In this document: positions 11,595 through 22,441 of the stretch, one piece after another
Layout: each line of letters opens with the position of its first letter
Position numbering within the stretch: the first letter of the stretch is position 1
From: Nocardioides nematodiphilus
Lineage (GTDB): Bacteria > Actinomycetota > Actinomycetes > Propionibacteriales > Nocardioidaceae
Direction of reading: 5' to 3'
Assembly: GCF_020216525.1 (NCBI RefSeq)
Contig: NZ_JAIWOY010000002.1
Span: 463,213 to 527,212, forward strand
DNA length: 64,000 nucleotides
Position numbers and translations under genes: made by a program
The notes under the pieces: model-generated
Database searches by the model: none
The model's input: the letters and a program-made list of their open reading frames with translations, nothing else
What the model was told of the DNA's origin: nothing

Positions 11595-12506
11595 ATGTCG
11601 TCTCTCGGCCATACCGATCACACGCCCGGCGCGGGCATCCACATCCCGTCGGGGCTGGAGGGGCGCGCGACCGCGCCGCTGCTGCGCGTCATGCTCGGAC
11701 TGACGGCGGCCGCGGCGGCGTTCATCGGCCTGATCGCCTTCGTGGGCGGGCTGATGGCCGGCGGCCGACTGACGTGGTTCTCCTGGACGATCGAGAGCCC
11801 CGTGACGGCCGCGCTGCTCGGTGCCGGCTTCATCGGGGCCGTGCCGATGCTGCTGCACTGCGTCACTCGGGTGCTCTGGGAGGAGATCCGGGTTCCGGTC
11901 ATCGCCGTCGCCTCGGTGCTGACCCTGATGACCGTCGTCACCATCGGCGACATCGGCCGTACGGGGGTCACGACCGGCAGCATCATGGACCCCGCCTTCC
12001 TGCTCGGCGCGGCCTGGCTGCTCGGTGTCGGCGGCCTCACCCTCGGCACGCTCGCCGCGCTCTGCCTCCAGCTCTTCGAGCCCGCGCTGCCGCTGCGCCG
12101 GCTCGCCGCACTCCCCCGCTGGACCCTGCCGCTGATCGCCCTGGAGGGCACCGGACTGGCAGGGCTCGGCTTCGGGCTCCTCGCCACGCCGCGCTTCTGG
12201 GCCCAGCAGATGCCGTGGCGGATGAACGCGATCGACGCCCGGATGATCGGCGCCTGGTGTCTCGCCCTGGGTGTGGCACTGCTCGCGGCACTGGTCGAGG
12301 ACGACCTGGTCCGGGTGCGGGGCGGCCTGCTCGGCGTCACCGGCATCGGCACCCTCGCGCTCGTCGCGCTCGCCGTGCGCCACCGCCAGGTCGACTGGTC
12401 CGGCTGGGCGGCGTGGAGCGGCCTCGCGCTGATCGCGGGCATGACCGCGACCGGTTTCGTCGGCGGCATGCTGGCACGCCGCGCCGTTGCGGTCGCGAAG
12501 GCCTAG
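11595..12506 (+). CDS. Polytopic membrane protein of unknown function
   Basis: I do not recognise this 303-residue protein. It has about eight hydrophobic helices with short loops, an N-terminal cytoplasmic-looking stretch of 30 polar residues containing TDHTPGAGIHIPSG, and two motif-like spots: HCVTRVLWEE near residue 85 and RFWAQQMPWRMNAIDARMIGAW near 200. No transporter signature is visible. Start ATG 11595 is chosen because GGAAGGGAG precedes it by about ten bases; upstream in-frame codons have none. A TTACC-N4-GGTAA operator-like site precedes it. Its stop codon overlaps the stop of arsC on the other strand (shared CTAG). It could be regulated with the acyl-CoA genes rather than with the arsenic genes. 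Confidence 0.75.
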   Translation: MSSLGHTDHTPGAGIHIPSGLEGRATAPLLRVMLGLTAAAAAFIGLIAFVGGLMAGGRLTWFSWTIESPVTAALLGAGFIGAVPMLLHCVTRVLWEEIRVPVIAVASVLTLMTVVTIGDIGRTGVTTGSIMDPAFLLGAAWLLGVGGLTLGTLAALCLQLFEPALPLRRLAALPRWTLPLIALEGTGLAGLGFGLLATPRFWAQQMPWRMNAIDARMIGAWCLALGVALLAALVEDDLVRVRGGLLGVTGIGTLALVALAVRHRQVDWSGWAAWSGLALIAGMTATGFVGGMLARRAVAVAKA

Positions 12507-12904
12507 CCGAGCTCGGCGAGCAGCGCCCGGACCCGCGCCTCGATGGCGTCACGGATCGGGCGTACCGCCTCGAGGCCCTGGCCGGCGGGGTCGTCCAACG
12601 GCCAGTCCTCGTACCGGGTGCCCGGGAAGTAGGGGCACTCGTCGCCGCAGCCCATCGTGATCACCACGTCAGAGGCCTGCACGGCCTCGTCGGTGATCAC
12701 CTTGGGCTGCTGGCCGGCGATGTCGATGCCGACCTCGGCCATCGCCTCGACGGCGACCGGGTTGATCCGGTCGCCCGGCATCGAGCCGGCCGACAGGACG
12801 CGTACGCGGTCCCCGCCGAGCTCGCGCAGGAAGCCGGCGGCCATCTGCGAACGGCCGGCGTTGTGGACGCAGACGAAGAGGACGGTGTGCTGCGACTCGC
12901 TCAT
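12503..12904 (-). CDS. arsC: Arsenate reductase, low-molecular-weight phosphatase type
   Basis: This 133-residue enzyme reduces arsenate to arsenite. The P-loop CVHNAGRSQM (C-x5-R) lies at about residues 12-21. Further along are the VITMGCGDECPYFPG block, with two cysteines, and DWPLDDPAG, as in the thioredoxin- or mycothiol-linked LMW-phosphatase-type ArsC. The ATG at 12904 overlaps the TGA of the aquaporin gene (ATGA), so it is the last gene of a coupled arsR-aquaporin-arsC operon. In actinobacteria related enzymes use mycothiol and mycoredoxin; which reductant is used here cannot be read directly. Confidence 0.93.
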   Translation of the reverse strand: MSESQHTVLFVCVHNAGRSQMAAGFLRELGGDRVRVLSAGSMPGDRINPVAVEAMAEVGIDIAGQQPKVITDEAVQASDVVITMGCGDECPYFPGTRYEDWPLDDPAGQGLEAVRPIRDAIEARVRALLAELG

Positions 12905-13584
12905 CGGGACTCCCGGGGCTGGGTGGTGGACTGCGGTTGCAGGAAGCGGATCAGGCCGTACGCCAGTGCGCCGCCGACCGCCTGGGCGGCGATGAAGGCC
13001 GCCACGCTGGCCGGCGCGATGCCCGCGAAGGTGTCCGACAGCATCCGCGCGATCGATACCGCCGGGTTGGCGAACGACGTCGAGGAGGTGAACCAGTAGG
13101 CCGCCACGATGTAGCCGGCCACGGCGACCGCCACCGACTCGAGGTGCGTGCGGCGCAGGGCGCCGTGGATGACCAGCATCAGGCCGATGGTCGCGATGAC
13201 CTCGGCGAAGAGATGCGCCGGCGAGGCCCGGTGGTGCGTCGCCCAGGTGACGGCCGGCAGCTCGAACATGAGGTTGGCCGCGATCGCGCCCAGCACGCCG
13301 CCAACGACCTGCGCCACCACCAGGAGGACCGCCTCGGCCAGCCAGATCCGGCCCAGTGCCATCTCGACGAGGGTGACGACCGGGTTGAAGGCCGCCGACA
13401 CCGAGCCGAAGGCGATGATGAGGGCGATCAGCGCGCCACCGGTCGCCAGCGAGTTCTCCAGCAGCTGCAGGCCGACATCGTCGGGCGAGAGCCGCTGCGC
13501 CATCACGCCGGAGCCGATCACGGCCGCGACCAGGAAGCCGGTGCCGAGCAGCTCGGCGACGCCACGTCGCCACAGGTACGTCAT
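12901..13584 (-). CDS. Aquaporin-family channel of the arsenic operon
   Basis: A 227-residue MIP-family channel with six helices and the two half-helix motifs: FNPVVTL at about 65 (NPV in place of NPA) and FANPAVS at about 170 (NPA). The aromatic/arginine filter region follows the second motif. Sitting between arsR and arsC, with ATGA overlaps to both neighbours, it probably lets arsenite leave the cell down its gradient after ArsC has reduced arsenate, as described for AqpS-type channels that replace the ArsB pump. I see no arsB or acr3 gene in the window. A glycerol or other solute role cannot be excluded. Confidence 0.87.
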   Translation of the reverse strand: MTYLWRRGVAELLGTGFLVAAVIGSGVMAQRLSPDDVGLQLLENSLATGGALIALIIAFGSVSAAFNPVVTLVEMALGRIWLAEAVLLVVAQVVGGVLGAIAANLMFELPAVTWATHHRASPAHLFAEVIATIGLMLVIHGALRRTHLESVAVAVAGYIVAAYWFTSSTSFANPAVSIARMLSDTFAGIAPASVAAFIAAQAVGGALAYGLIRFLQPQSTTQPRESR

Positions 13585-13937
13585 GCGCCGACCCCGCCGA
13601 GCAGGGCCGCGACGTCGGCGAGCGCCTCGCGCCGCACCGCGTAATAGACCCACGTGCCCCGCTTGCTGCGGTCCAGCAGGCCCGCCTCGTGGAGCACCTT
13701 GAGGTGGTGGCTGATCGTCGGCTGGGAGAGGTCGAAGGCCTCGTTGAGGTCGCAGACGCACGCCTCGCCGGACTCGTGCGCGGCCACCAGCGAGAGCAGC
13801 CGCAGACGTACGGGATCGGCGAGGGCCTTGAGCAGCGGCGAGATCCGCTCGGCGGTCTCGGCGCTCATCGGCTCGGCGAGCAGCGGTGAGCAGCACGCGA
13901 CCGCCTCGACCGCCGTCAGCTCCCATGACTTCGACAT
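13581..13937 (-). CDS. arsR: ArsR-family arsenite-responsive repressor
   Basis: A 118-residue winged-helix repressor. The recognition region LSQPTISHHLKVLHEAGLL lies at about 70-88. Two cysteine sets are visible: an adjacent pair at residues 15 and 16 (VACCSP) and CVCDL at residues 60-64. The pair plus a helix cysteine recalls the corynebacterial ArsR sensor, whereas CVCDL matches the classical ELCVCDL sensor, so this protein may carry both. The ATG at 13937 starts within AT-rich DNA directly after an ACATCGATGT palindrome shared with the divergent oxidoreductase gene, consistent with autorepression. It begins the arsR-aquaporin-arsC operon, overlapping the next gene by four bases. Confidence 0.93.
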   Translation of the reverse strand: MSKSWELTAVEAVACCSPLLAEPMSAETAERISPLLKALADPVRLRLLSLVAAHESGEACVCDLNEAFDLSQPTISHHLKVLHEAGLLDRSKRGTWVYYAVRREALADVAALLGGVGA

Positions 13938-13982
13938 ATATCCATATTGACAGACATCGATGTATCGCCGCAAGATCGGGAC
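13938..13982. promoter_or_regulatory. Divergent ars promoter/operator region
   Basis: This 45-bp AT-richer gap separates arsR from the oxidoreductase gene. On the plus strand TTGACA (13947-13952), an 18-nt spacer and CAAGAT (13971-13976) place transcription start close to the ATG at 13983. The palindrome ACATCGATGT (13954-13963) lies in the spacer and is the likely ArsR operator. CAATAT on the minus strand (13949-13944) can serve arsR. Both genes would then be nearly leaderless. Confidence 0.55.
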
Positions 13983-15329
13983 ATGACCGGTCTTCCCGTC
14001 ATCGTGATCGGCGCGGGCCCCCAGGGCCTGGCCGCGGCCGCCCACCTCCTCGAGCGCGGCCTCGAGCCGCTCGTCCTCGAGGCCGGCGACGGCCCCGGTG
14101 CCGCCGTGCGCGAATGGGGCCACGTCCGACTGTTCTCGCCGTGGCCCGAGCTGGTCGATCAGGCCGCCGCCCGCCTCCTCGAGCCGGCGGGTTGGCAGAC
14201 CCCCGCGACCGGCTACCCGACCGGTGCGGAGTGGGTCGAGCGCTACCTCGCTCCGCTGGCCGCCGCCCTCGGCGAGCGGGTCTGGTACGACACCCGCGTC
14301 ACCGGCGTCTCGCGCAAGGGCCGCGACCGCCTGGTCGACGCCGCCCGGGGCGAGCAGCCCTTCACCGTGCACGTCACCGACGGCGCCGGCACGGAGCTGC
14401 GGCTCGAGGCGCGCGCGGTCATCGACGCCTCGGGCACCTGGACCACGCCGAACCCGGCCGGCGCCGATGGCCTCCCGGCGCTCGGCGAGCGCGTCCACAC
14501 CGACCTCATCTCGTACGGCGTGCCCGACAGCGGCGACGCCGGGCGGTTCGCCGGCCGCCACACGGTCGTCCTCGGCGCGGGCGACTCCTCGCTCAACGCG
14601 ATCATCGAGCTCGACCGGATCGCTCAGGCCCACCCCGGCACCCGGATCACCTGGGCCGTACGCCGCGGCAGCGCCGGCAACGCCTTCGGCGGCGGATCCG
14701 CCGACCAGCTTTCGCAGCGCGGCGCGCTCGGCATCCGGGCGCGGCAGGCCGTCGACGAGGGCCGTGTCGACGTGGTGGCCGGCTTCCGCGTCGAGGCCGT
14801 CGAGCGCGTCGTGACCGATGCCGGCGACCGGATCGTCCTCGTCGCCGAGGACGGTCGCCGCCTCTCCCCCGCGGACACGCTCGTCGTGCTGACCGGCTTC
14901 CGCCCCGATCTGTCGTTCCTCTCCGAGATGCGGCTCGACCTCGACCCCACCCTCGAGGCGCCGAGGGCGATCGCCGCCGAGATCGACCCGAACCTGCACT
15001 CCTGCGGATCGGTGCAGGCCACCGGTGCCCGCGACCTCGCCCACGCCGGCGAGCCGAACCTCTACCTGGTCGGCATGAAGTCGTACGGCCGGGCGCCCAC
15101 GTTCCTCGCCATGACCGGCTACGAGCAGGTGCGATCGGTCGTCGCGATGCTGGCCGGCGACGTCGGGGCCGCCGAGCGGGTGGAGCTCGTCCTGCCCGAC
15201 ACGGGGGTGTGCGGCGGGTCGGGGCTCTACGACGACCCCGAGGGCGCCTCCGCCGGCGGCTGCTGTGCGCCCGCGCCGGCCGCACCGGTGGAGCTGCTGA
15301 CGATCGGCCGTGCCCCGATCACGCTGTGA
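13983..15329 (+). CDS. FAD/NAD(P)-binding oxidoreductase of the arsenic locus (ArsO-like)
   Basis: A 448-residue flavoprotein with a FAD-binding GAGPQGLAAAAHL at about 9-21 and a second dinucleotide fold [13 protein letters not shown] at about 196-208. FSPWPELVDQ and TGYPT blocks are typical of flavin monooxygenase-like proteins found beside arsR genes. Its C-terminal tail carries cysteines in VCGGSG and GGCCAPA, which could bind arsenic or exchange electrons. The ATG at 13983 follows the divergent ars promoter at leaderless distance; an in-frame TTG at 13947 lies inside the -35 box and is unlikely. Divergence from arsR suggests shared arsenite induction. The substrate is not known to me: organoarsenical oxidation or a thiol-reductase role are both possible. 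Confidence 0.72.
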   Translation: MTGLPVIVIGAGPQGLAAAAHLLERGLEPLVLEAGDGPGAAVREWGHVRLFSPWPELVDQAAARLLEPAGWQTPATGYPTGAEWVERYLAPLAAALGERVWYDTRVTGVSRKGRDRLVDAARGEQPFTVHVTDGAGTELRLEARAVIDASGTWTTPNPAGADGLPALGERVHTDLISYGVPDSGDAGRFAGRHTVVLGAGDSSLNAIIELDRIAQAHPGTRITWAVRRGSAGNAFGGGSADQLSQRGALGIRARQAVDEGRVDVVAGFRVEAVERVVTDAGDRIVLVAEDGRRLSPADTLVVLTGFRPDLSFLSEMRLDLDPTLEAPRAIAAEIDPNLHSCGSVQATGARDLAHAGEPNLYLVGMKSYGRAPTFLAMTGYEQVRSVVAMLAGDVGAAERVELVLPDTGVCGGSGLYDDPEGASAGGCCAPAPAAPVELLTIGRAPITL

Positions 15330-15413
15330 CGGAAGCCTCACGGACGAGGCGCATGTTCGATTGACCACGCCCGCCCTCGCATAGGTCGACCCGGGTCTGG
15401 TTAGTTGGTACCC

Positions 15414-17410
15414 ATGGTCGGACGCATCCCCGTCATGGACGTCATGCCCGTGGTCGACCGCGGGCGTCAGCCCGCGAAGGCGACCCTCGGCGAGCCCTTC
15501 CCGGTGCGGGCGACCGTCTTCCGGGAAGGTCACGATCGGCTCGGCTGCGAGGTGGTCGCGATCGATCCGTCCGGGAGGCGAAGGCCGCCCGTGCGGATGG
15601 AGCAGATCGCCCCAGGCACTGATCGGTACGAGGCCTGGATCACTCCCGACGCCGAGGGCGCGTGGAGCTTCGAGGTCCAGGCCTGGTCGAGCCCGCTCGG
15701 CACCTGGTTCCACGACGGCCCCATCAAGATCCGCGCCGGCGTCGACGTCGAGCTGATGTACACCGAGATCCGGCTGCTGCTGGAGAAGGTCGCCTCGGCA
15801 GGCGGGCTGAAGGAGCGCGAGCTGGACGCGATCGCGGCCGGCATCGAGGCCGCGCTCGACACCCGCCGTCCCGACGAGGCCCGCCTCGCCGTCCTCGAGG
15901 ACCCGACGCTGATCGCCGTCCTGGAGAGCCGCGCGATCCGCGACCTGCTCACGGTCGAGGGCCCGTTCCCGGCGTACGCCGATCGCCGGCGCGCGCTCTT
16001 CGGCAGCTGGTACGAGTTCTTCCCCCGCTCCGAGGGAGCGACCACCGACCCGAAGACGAAGCGGCTGCTCAGCGGCACCTTCCAGACCGCCGCCAAGCGG
16101 CTCGACGCGGTCGCCGGGATGGGCTTCGACGTCATCTATCTGCCTCCGATCCACCCGATCGGCGAGGTCAACCGCAAGGGCCCCAACAACGCGGTGATGA
16201 ACCCGCCCGGCCCGGCGCCGGCCGACTGGGCCGGCAGCCCGTGGGCGATCGGCTCCAAGCACGGCGGCCACGACGCCATCCACCCCGACCTGGGCACCTT
16301 CGACGACTTCGACGCCTTCGTCGCCCGCGCCAAGGAGCTCGACCTCGAGGTCGCGCTCGACCTGGCGCTGCAGGCCGCGCCGGACCACCCGTGGGTGAAG
16401 ACGAACCCGGAGTTCTTCACCACCCGCGCCGACGGCACCATCGCCTACGCGGAGAACCCGCCGAAGAAGTACCAGGACATCTACCCGATCAACTTCGACA
16501 ACGACCCCGAGGGGATCTACGCCGAGGTGCTGCGGGTGGTGCGGCTGTGGATGGGCCACGGCGTGCGGATCTTCCGCGTCGACAACCCGCACACCAAGCC
16601 GCTGGCCTTCTGGGAGCGGCTGCTCGCCGAGGTCCGCTCCACCGACCCCGACGTGCTCTTCCTGTCCGAGGCGTTCACCCGTCCGGCGATGATGCACGGA
16701 CTCGGGGCGATCGGCTACCACCAGTCGTACACGTACTTCACCTGGCGCACCGAGAAGACGGAGATCGAGGACTACCTCCTCGAGGTGTCCTCGGAGTCGG
16801 ACCACCTGCTGCGGCCGAACTTCTTCGTCAACACCCCCGACATCCTGCACGCCTTCCTGCAGTACGGCGGGCCGGCCGCGTTCAAGATCCGCGCCACTCT
16901 TGCGGCGATGTCCTCGCCCAGCTGGGGCGTCTACGCCGGCTTCGAGCTGTACGAGCACGTCGCGGTGCGCCCCGGCTCGGAGGAGTACCTCGACTCCGAG
17001 AAGTACCAGATCCGCCAGCGGGACTGGGCGGCCGCGGAGGCGGAGGGCCGCAGCCTGGCGCCGTACCTCACGCTGCTCAACCGGCTGCGGCGCGAGCACC
17101 CGGCGCTGCAGCTGCTGCGCAACATCACGATCCACCACTCCGATGACGACCACACGCTCTGCTTCTCCAAGCGCGCGACCCTCCCCGACGGCAGCGAGGA
17201 CACCGTGATCGTGGTGCTCAACCTCGATCCGCACGCCGCCCGAGAGAGCGTGGTCCGACTCGACCTCGCCGCCCTCGGGCTGTCCGACGGCGCGGCCTTC
17301 AGCGTGCACGACGAGATCTCCGGGCAGGATTGGACCTGGGGTCGGGACAACTACGTCCGGCTCGATCCCGGACACGAGCCAGCACACATCCTCACCGTCA
17401 GGAGCATGTC

Positions 17411-17414
<4 letters not shown>
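15414..17414 (+). CDS. glgE: Alpha-1,4-glucan:maltose-1-phosphate maltosyltransferase
   Basis: GlgE extends linear alpha-1,4-glucan with maltosyl units from maltose-1-phosphate. The 666-residue protein has the N-terminal all-beta and helical domains (about 1-190, starting [17 protein letters not shown]), then a GH13 barrel. The nucleophile is in VDNPHTKP (Asp about 390), the acid in LSEAFTRP (Glu about 419) and the third carboxylate in NTPDIL (Asp about 476). ATG 15414 is taken over the TTG at 15405 because family members start at this point. It is the first gene of a tightly overlapping operon with treS, mak and glgB. The preceding 84 nt hold a GACCCGGGTC palindrome of uncertain meaning. Confidence 0.97.
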
Positions 17415-19137
<1,723 letters not shown>

Positions 19138-19141
<4 letters not shown>

Positions 19142-20532
19142 GCGTCGATACGAGGATCTTCGCCGACTACCTGACCCGGACGCGCTGGTTCGCCGGCAAG
19201 GGCCGGTCCTTCGAGATCGGCCAGGTCCGGGTGCTCGGCGAGGTGCCCTGCCGCGCCGACGAGGGCCCGTCCGTCGTGATCCACCTCGTCGAGGTGCGCT
19301 TCACCGACGACGAGGCCGGGAGCGAGCTATACCAGGTGCCGCTCGCCTTCTACGAGCAGCCGCAGGGCCGTCTCGACCACGCCTTCGTCGGCTGGTGGGA
19401 GGACGACGAGCGTGGGTGGGTGCACGCCTACGACGCGCTGCACGACCGCGAGGCGATGGCCTGCTGGCTGCGCTCCTTCGACGAGGGAGCAACCAGCGAC
19501 GCGCTCGAGTTCCACCGCCTCCCTGGGCACGACCTCGACCTGAGCACGCACTCCACGCTCTTCGCCGGCCAGCAGTCGAACTCCTCGGTCGCCTACGGCG
19601 AGGACTCGATCATGAAGGTGTTCCGGAAGGTCACGCCGGGGATCAACCCCGACATCGAGATCCACGAGGTGCTGACCAAGGCGGAGAGCACCCACATCGC
19701 CGATCTGTACGGCTGGGTGGAGGGCACCGCAGACCTCGGCAGCGGCCCCGAGACCCTGCATCTGGCGATGCTGCAACGCTTCCTGCGGACCGCCACCGAC
19801 GGCTGGGACCTGGCGCTCGCGTCGGTGCGCAACATGTTCGCCGAGCCCGAGGTCCACGCCTCGGCCTCCGGCGGGGACTTCGCCGCCGAGGCGGCGCGGC
19901 TCGGGGAGGCGCTCGCCGAGGTGCACCGCGACCTGGTCGCGCACTTCCCGGTGACCACGGCCTCGGCCACCGACCTGGCCGCGGGCATGACCGAGCGCCT
20001 GGAGGCCGCGATCGCGGCGGTCCCGGAGCTGGCCCCGTACGACGGCGCGCTGCGATCGGTCTTCGCCAAGGTGGCCGATCTGGGCGAGATCCAGGTCCAG
20101 CGCATCCACGGTGACCTGCACCTGGGCCAGACGCTGCGCACGTCGCTGGGCTGGAAGTTCGTCGACTTCGAGGGCGAGCCGGCCAAGCCGCTGCTCGTAC
20201 GCTCGCTGCCGGACTCGCCGTGGCGCGACGTCGCGGGCATGCTGCGCTCCTTCGACTACGCCCCGCACGTGGTGATGCACCAGTTCCCCGACCTCGACCC
20301 CGAGGTCACCACCGACCTCGAGACGCTGCTCCACCAGCGGGTCGAGGAGTGGGCGCATCGCGCCCGCAACCACTTCCTGGTCGCCTACGGGGGCGACCTC
20401 TCGGACGAGCAGCGACTCCTGCTCGACGCGTACGTGGCCGACAAGGCCGTGTACGAGACCGTCTACGAAGCGCGCAACCGCCCGACGTGGATCGACATCC
20501 CGCTGGCGGCGGTAGCGCGGATCGGAGCCTGA
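19138..20532 (+). CDS. mak: Maltokinase
   Basis: Mak (Pep2) phosphorylates maltose to maltose-1-phosphate with ATP, supplying GlgE. The 464-residue protein has the N-terminal cap ([13 protein letters not shown] at about 13-25), a glutamine-rich loop [14 protein letters not shown], the catalytic-loop [12 protein letters not shown] near 322 and the metal-binding [11 protein letters not shown] near 341, matching aminoglycoside-phosphotransferase-like kinases. It starts at GTG 19138, which overlaps the treS TGA and has GGAGGGAG upstream. Its own TGA overlaps the glgB ATG by one base. Strict overlap through glgE-treS-mak-glgB suggests translational coupling and balanced amounts. Confidence 0.96.
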
Positions 20533-22421
20533 TGCCCAACGAATCGCACACCGTGTCCGCGCACGGCCTCGGCGAGATCGACATCCACCTGATCAACGAG
20601 GGCCGCCACGAGCAGCTCTGGGACGCCCTCGGCGCGCACGTCAGCGCCGAGGGGACCCACTTCGCCGTCTGGGCGCCCAACGCCCAGGAGGTGCAGGTCG
20701 CCGGGGAGTTCAACGACTGGACCGGTGCCGCGCACACGATGACGCGCCTGGGCACGTCGGGGGTCTGGGAGATCTTCGTGCCCGGCGTCGGCAGCGGCGC
20801 CCACTACGCGTACATGGTCCGCGGGGCCGACGGCGAGTGGCGCGCGAAGGCCGACCCGATGGCCCGCTTCGCCGAGGTGCCGCCGGCGACCTCGTCGCGG
20901 ACGTGGGCGTCCGAGTACGAGTGGGGCGATCAGGCCTGGCAGGAGAGCAAGGGCGAGCGGCAGCGGATCGACCGGCCGATGTCGGTCTACGAGGTGCACC
21001 TGGCCTCGTGGCGCCGCGGGCGCAGCTATCGCGACCTGGCCGACGAGCTGGTCGGCTACGTCTCCGACCTGGGCTTCACCCACGTCGAGCTGATGCCGGT
21101 GATGCAACACCCGTTCGGCGGCAGCTGGGGCTATCACGTGACCGGCTACTTCGCGCCGGACAGCCGGTTCGGGACCCCGGACGACTTCCGGTATCTCGTC
21201 GACCGGCTGCACCAGGCCGGCGTCGGCGTCATCCTCGACTGGGTGCCGGGCCACTTCGCCACCGACGAGTGGGCGCTGGCGCGCTTCGACGGCACCCCGC
21301 TGTACGAGCACCCGGACCCGCGCAAGGGCTGGCACGCCGAATGGGGCTCGCACATCTTCGACTTCGGCCGGCCCGAGGTGCGCAACTTCCTGTACGCGAA
21401 CGCCGCGTACTGGCTCGAGGAGTTCCACGCCGACGGCCTGCGCGTCGACGGCGTCGCCTCGATGCTCTACCTGGACTACGGCCGCAACGCCGGCGAGTGG
21501 CTGCCCAACCGCCACGGCGGGCACGAGCACCTCGAGGCCGTCGAGTTCCTCCAGGAGATGAACGCGACCTCCTACAAGCGCACCCCCGGCATCACCACGA
21601 TCGCCGAGGAGTCGACCGCTTGGCCCGGCGTCACCGCGCCCACCGACGGCGGCGGGCTCGGCTTCGGCTTCAAGTGGAACATGGGCTGGATGCACGACAC
21701 GCTCTCCTACCTGAAGCACGACCCCGTGCACCGCTCCCACCACCACGGCGAGCTGACCTTCGGCCTCTCGTACGCGTGGTCGGAGAACTACGTGCTACCG
21801 CTGTCGCACGACGAGGTCGTGCACGGCAAGGGCTCCCTGCTGCGCAAGATGCCCGGCGACCGGTGGCAGCAGCTGGCCACCCTGCGGGCCTACTACGCCT
21901 TCATGTGGGCCCACCCCGGCAAGCAGCTGCTCTTCATGGGCTGCGAGATCGCCCAGGAGTCCGAGTGGGCCGAGTCGCGCGAGCTGGATTGGTGGCTGCT
22001 GGACCACCCCGAGCACCTGGGGATGCACCGCACGGTCAAGGAGCTCAACGCGCGCTACCGCGAGACCCCCGCGCTGTGGGAGCAGGACGGCTCGCCGGAG
22101 GGCTTCGGCTGGCTCGTCGGCGACGACGCGGCCAACAACGTCCTCGCGTTCGTCCGGTACGGGTCCTCGAGCGATGCGGAGCCGCTGGTGTGCGTCACCA
22201 ACTTCTCCCCGGTCCCGCGCCACGGCTATGTCATCGGCCTGCCGTCGACCGGCACCTGGGAGGAGGTGCTCAACACCGACGCCGAGACCTACGGCGGCTC
22301 CGGCGTGGGCAACCTCGGTGCGGTCGAGGCGACCGACGAGCCGTCCCACGGCCAGCCGGCCAGCGCCTCGATCACCATCCCGCCGCTCGGCACGGTCTGG
22401 CTGCGCCCCGCCGCCTCCTGA
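20532..22421 (+). CDS. glgB: 1,4-alpha-glucan branching enzyme, short form
   Basis: GlgB adds alpha-1,6 branches to GlgE-made glucan. The catalytic GH13 barrel is intact: nucleophile in [14 protein letters not shown] (Asp about 306), acid in IAEESTAWP (Glu about 359) and [10 protein letters not shown] near 420. The protein has 629 residues, whereas actinobacterial GlgB usually has 700-750. It begins at the segment [21 protein letters not shown], so the first N-terminal domain (about 100 residues) is absent and only the CBM48 domain precedes the barrel. ATG 20532 overlaps the mak stop, and the upstream DNA in this frame is mak coding sequence, so the short form is genuine. Confidence 0.95.
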   Translation: MPNESHTVSAHGLGEIDIHLINEGRHEQLWDALGAHVSAEGTHFAVWAPNAQEVQVAGEFNDWTGAAHTMTRLGTSGVWEIFVPGVGSGAHYAYMVRGADGEWRAKADPMARFAEVPPATSSRTWASEYEWGDQAWQESKGERQRIDRPMSVYEVHLASWRRGRSYRDLADELVGYVSDLGFTHVELMPVMQHPFGGSWGYHVTGYFAPDSRFGTPDDFRYLVDRLHQAGVGVILDWVPGHFATDEWALARFDGTPLYEHPDPRKGWHAEWGSHIFDFGRPEVRNFLYANAAYWLEEFHADGLRVDGVASMLYLDYGRNAGEWLPNRHGGHEHLEAVEFLQEMNATSYKRTPGITTIAEESTAWPGVTAPTDGGGLGFGFKWNMGWMHDTLSYLKHDPVHRSHHHGELTFGLSYAWSENYVLPLSHDEVVHGKGSLLRKMPGDRWQQLATLRAYYAFMWAHPGKQLLFMGCEIAQESEWAESRELDWWLLDHPEHLGMHRTVKELNARYRETPALWEQDGSPEGFGWLVGDDAANNVLAFVRYGSSSDAEPLVCVTNFSPVPRHGYVIGLPSTGTWEEVLNTDAETYGGSGVGNLGAVEATDEPSHGQPASASITIPPLGTVWLRPAAS

Positions 22422-22429
22422 CGCGCCGA

Positions 22430-22435
22430 TAGGGT
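22430..22435 (+). promoter_or_regulatory. -10 box for leaderless NUDIX gene
   Basis: TAGGGT followed by six bases and the GTG at 22442, the classic actinobacterial leaderless arrangement. No ribosome site is seen before this GTG. Confidence 0.5.
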
Positions 22436-22441
22436 GGGCGC

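Noticed and set aside
15388..15397. GACCCGGGTC palindrome before glgE as operator
   Set aside because: A ten-base palindrome of this composition is expected by chance in DNA of this GC content and I see no second copy.
13581..17387. Very long open frame on the minus strand opposite the FAD oxidoreductase and glgE
   Set aside because: It is a GC-driven shadow in which the arsR frame happens to stay open. The plus-strand proteins have complete catalytic motifs and the antisense product is a low-complexity Arg/Gly/Val sequence.
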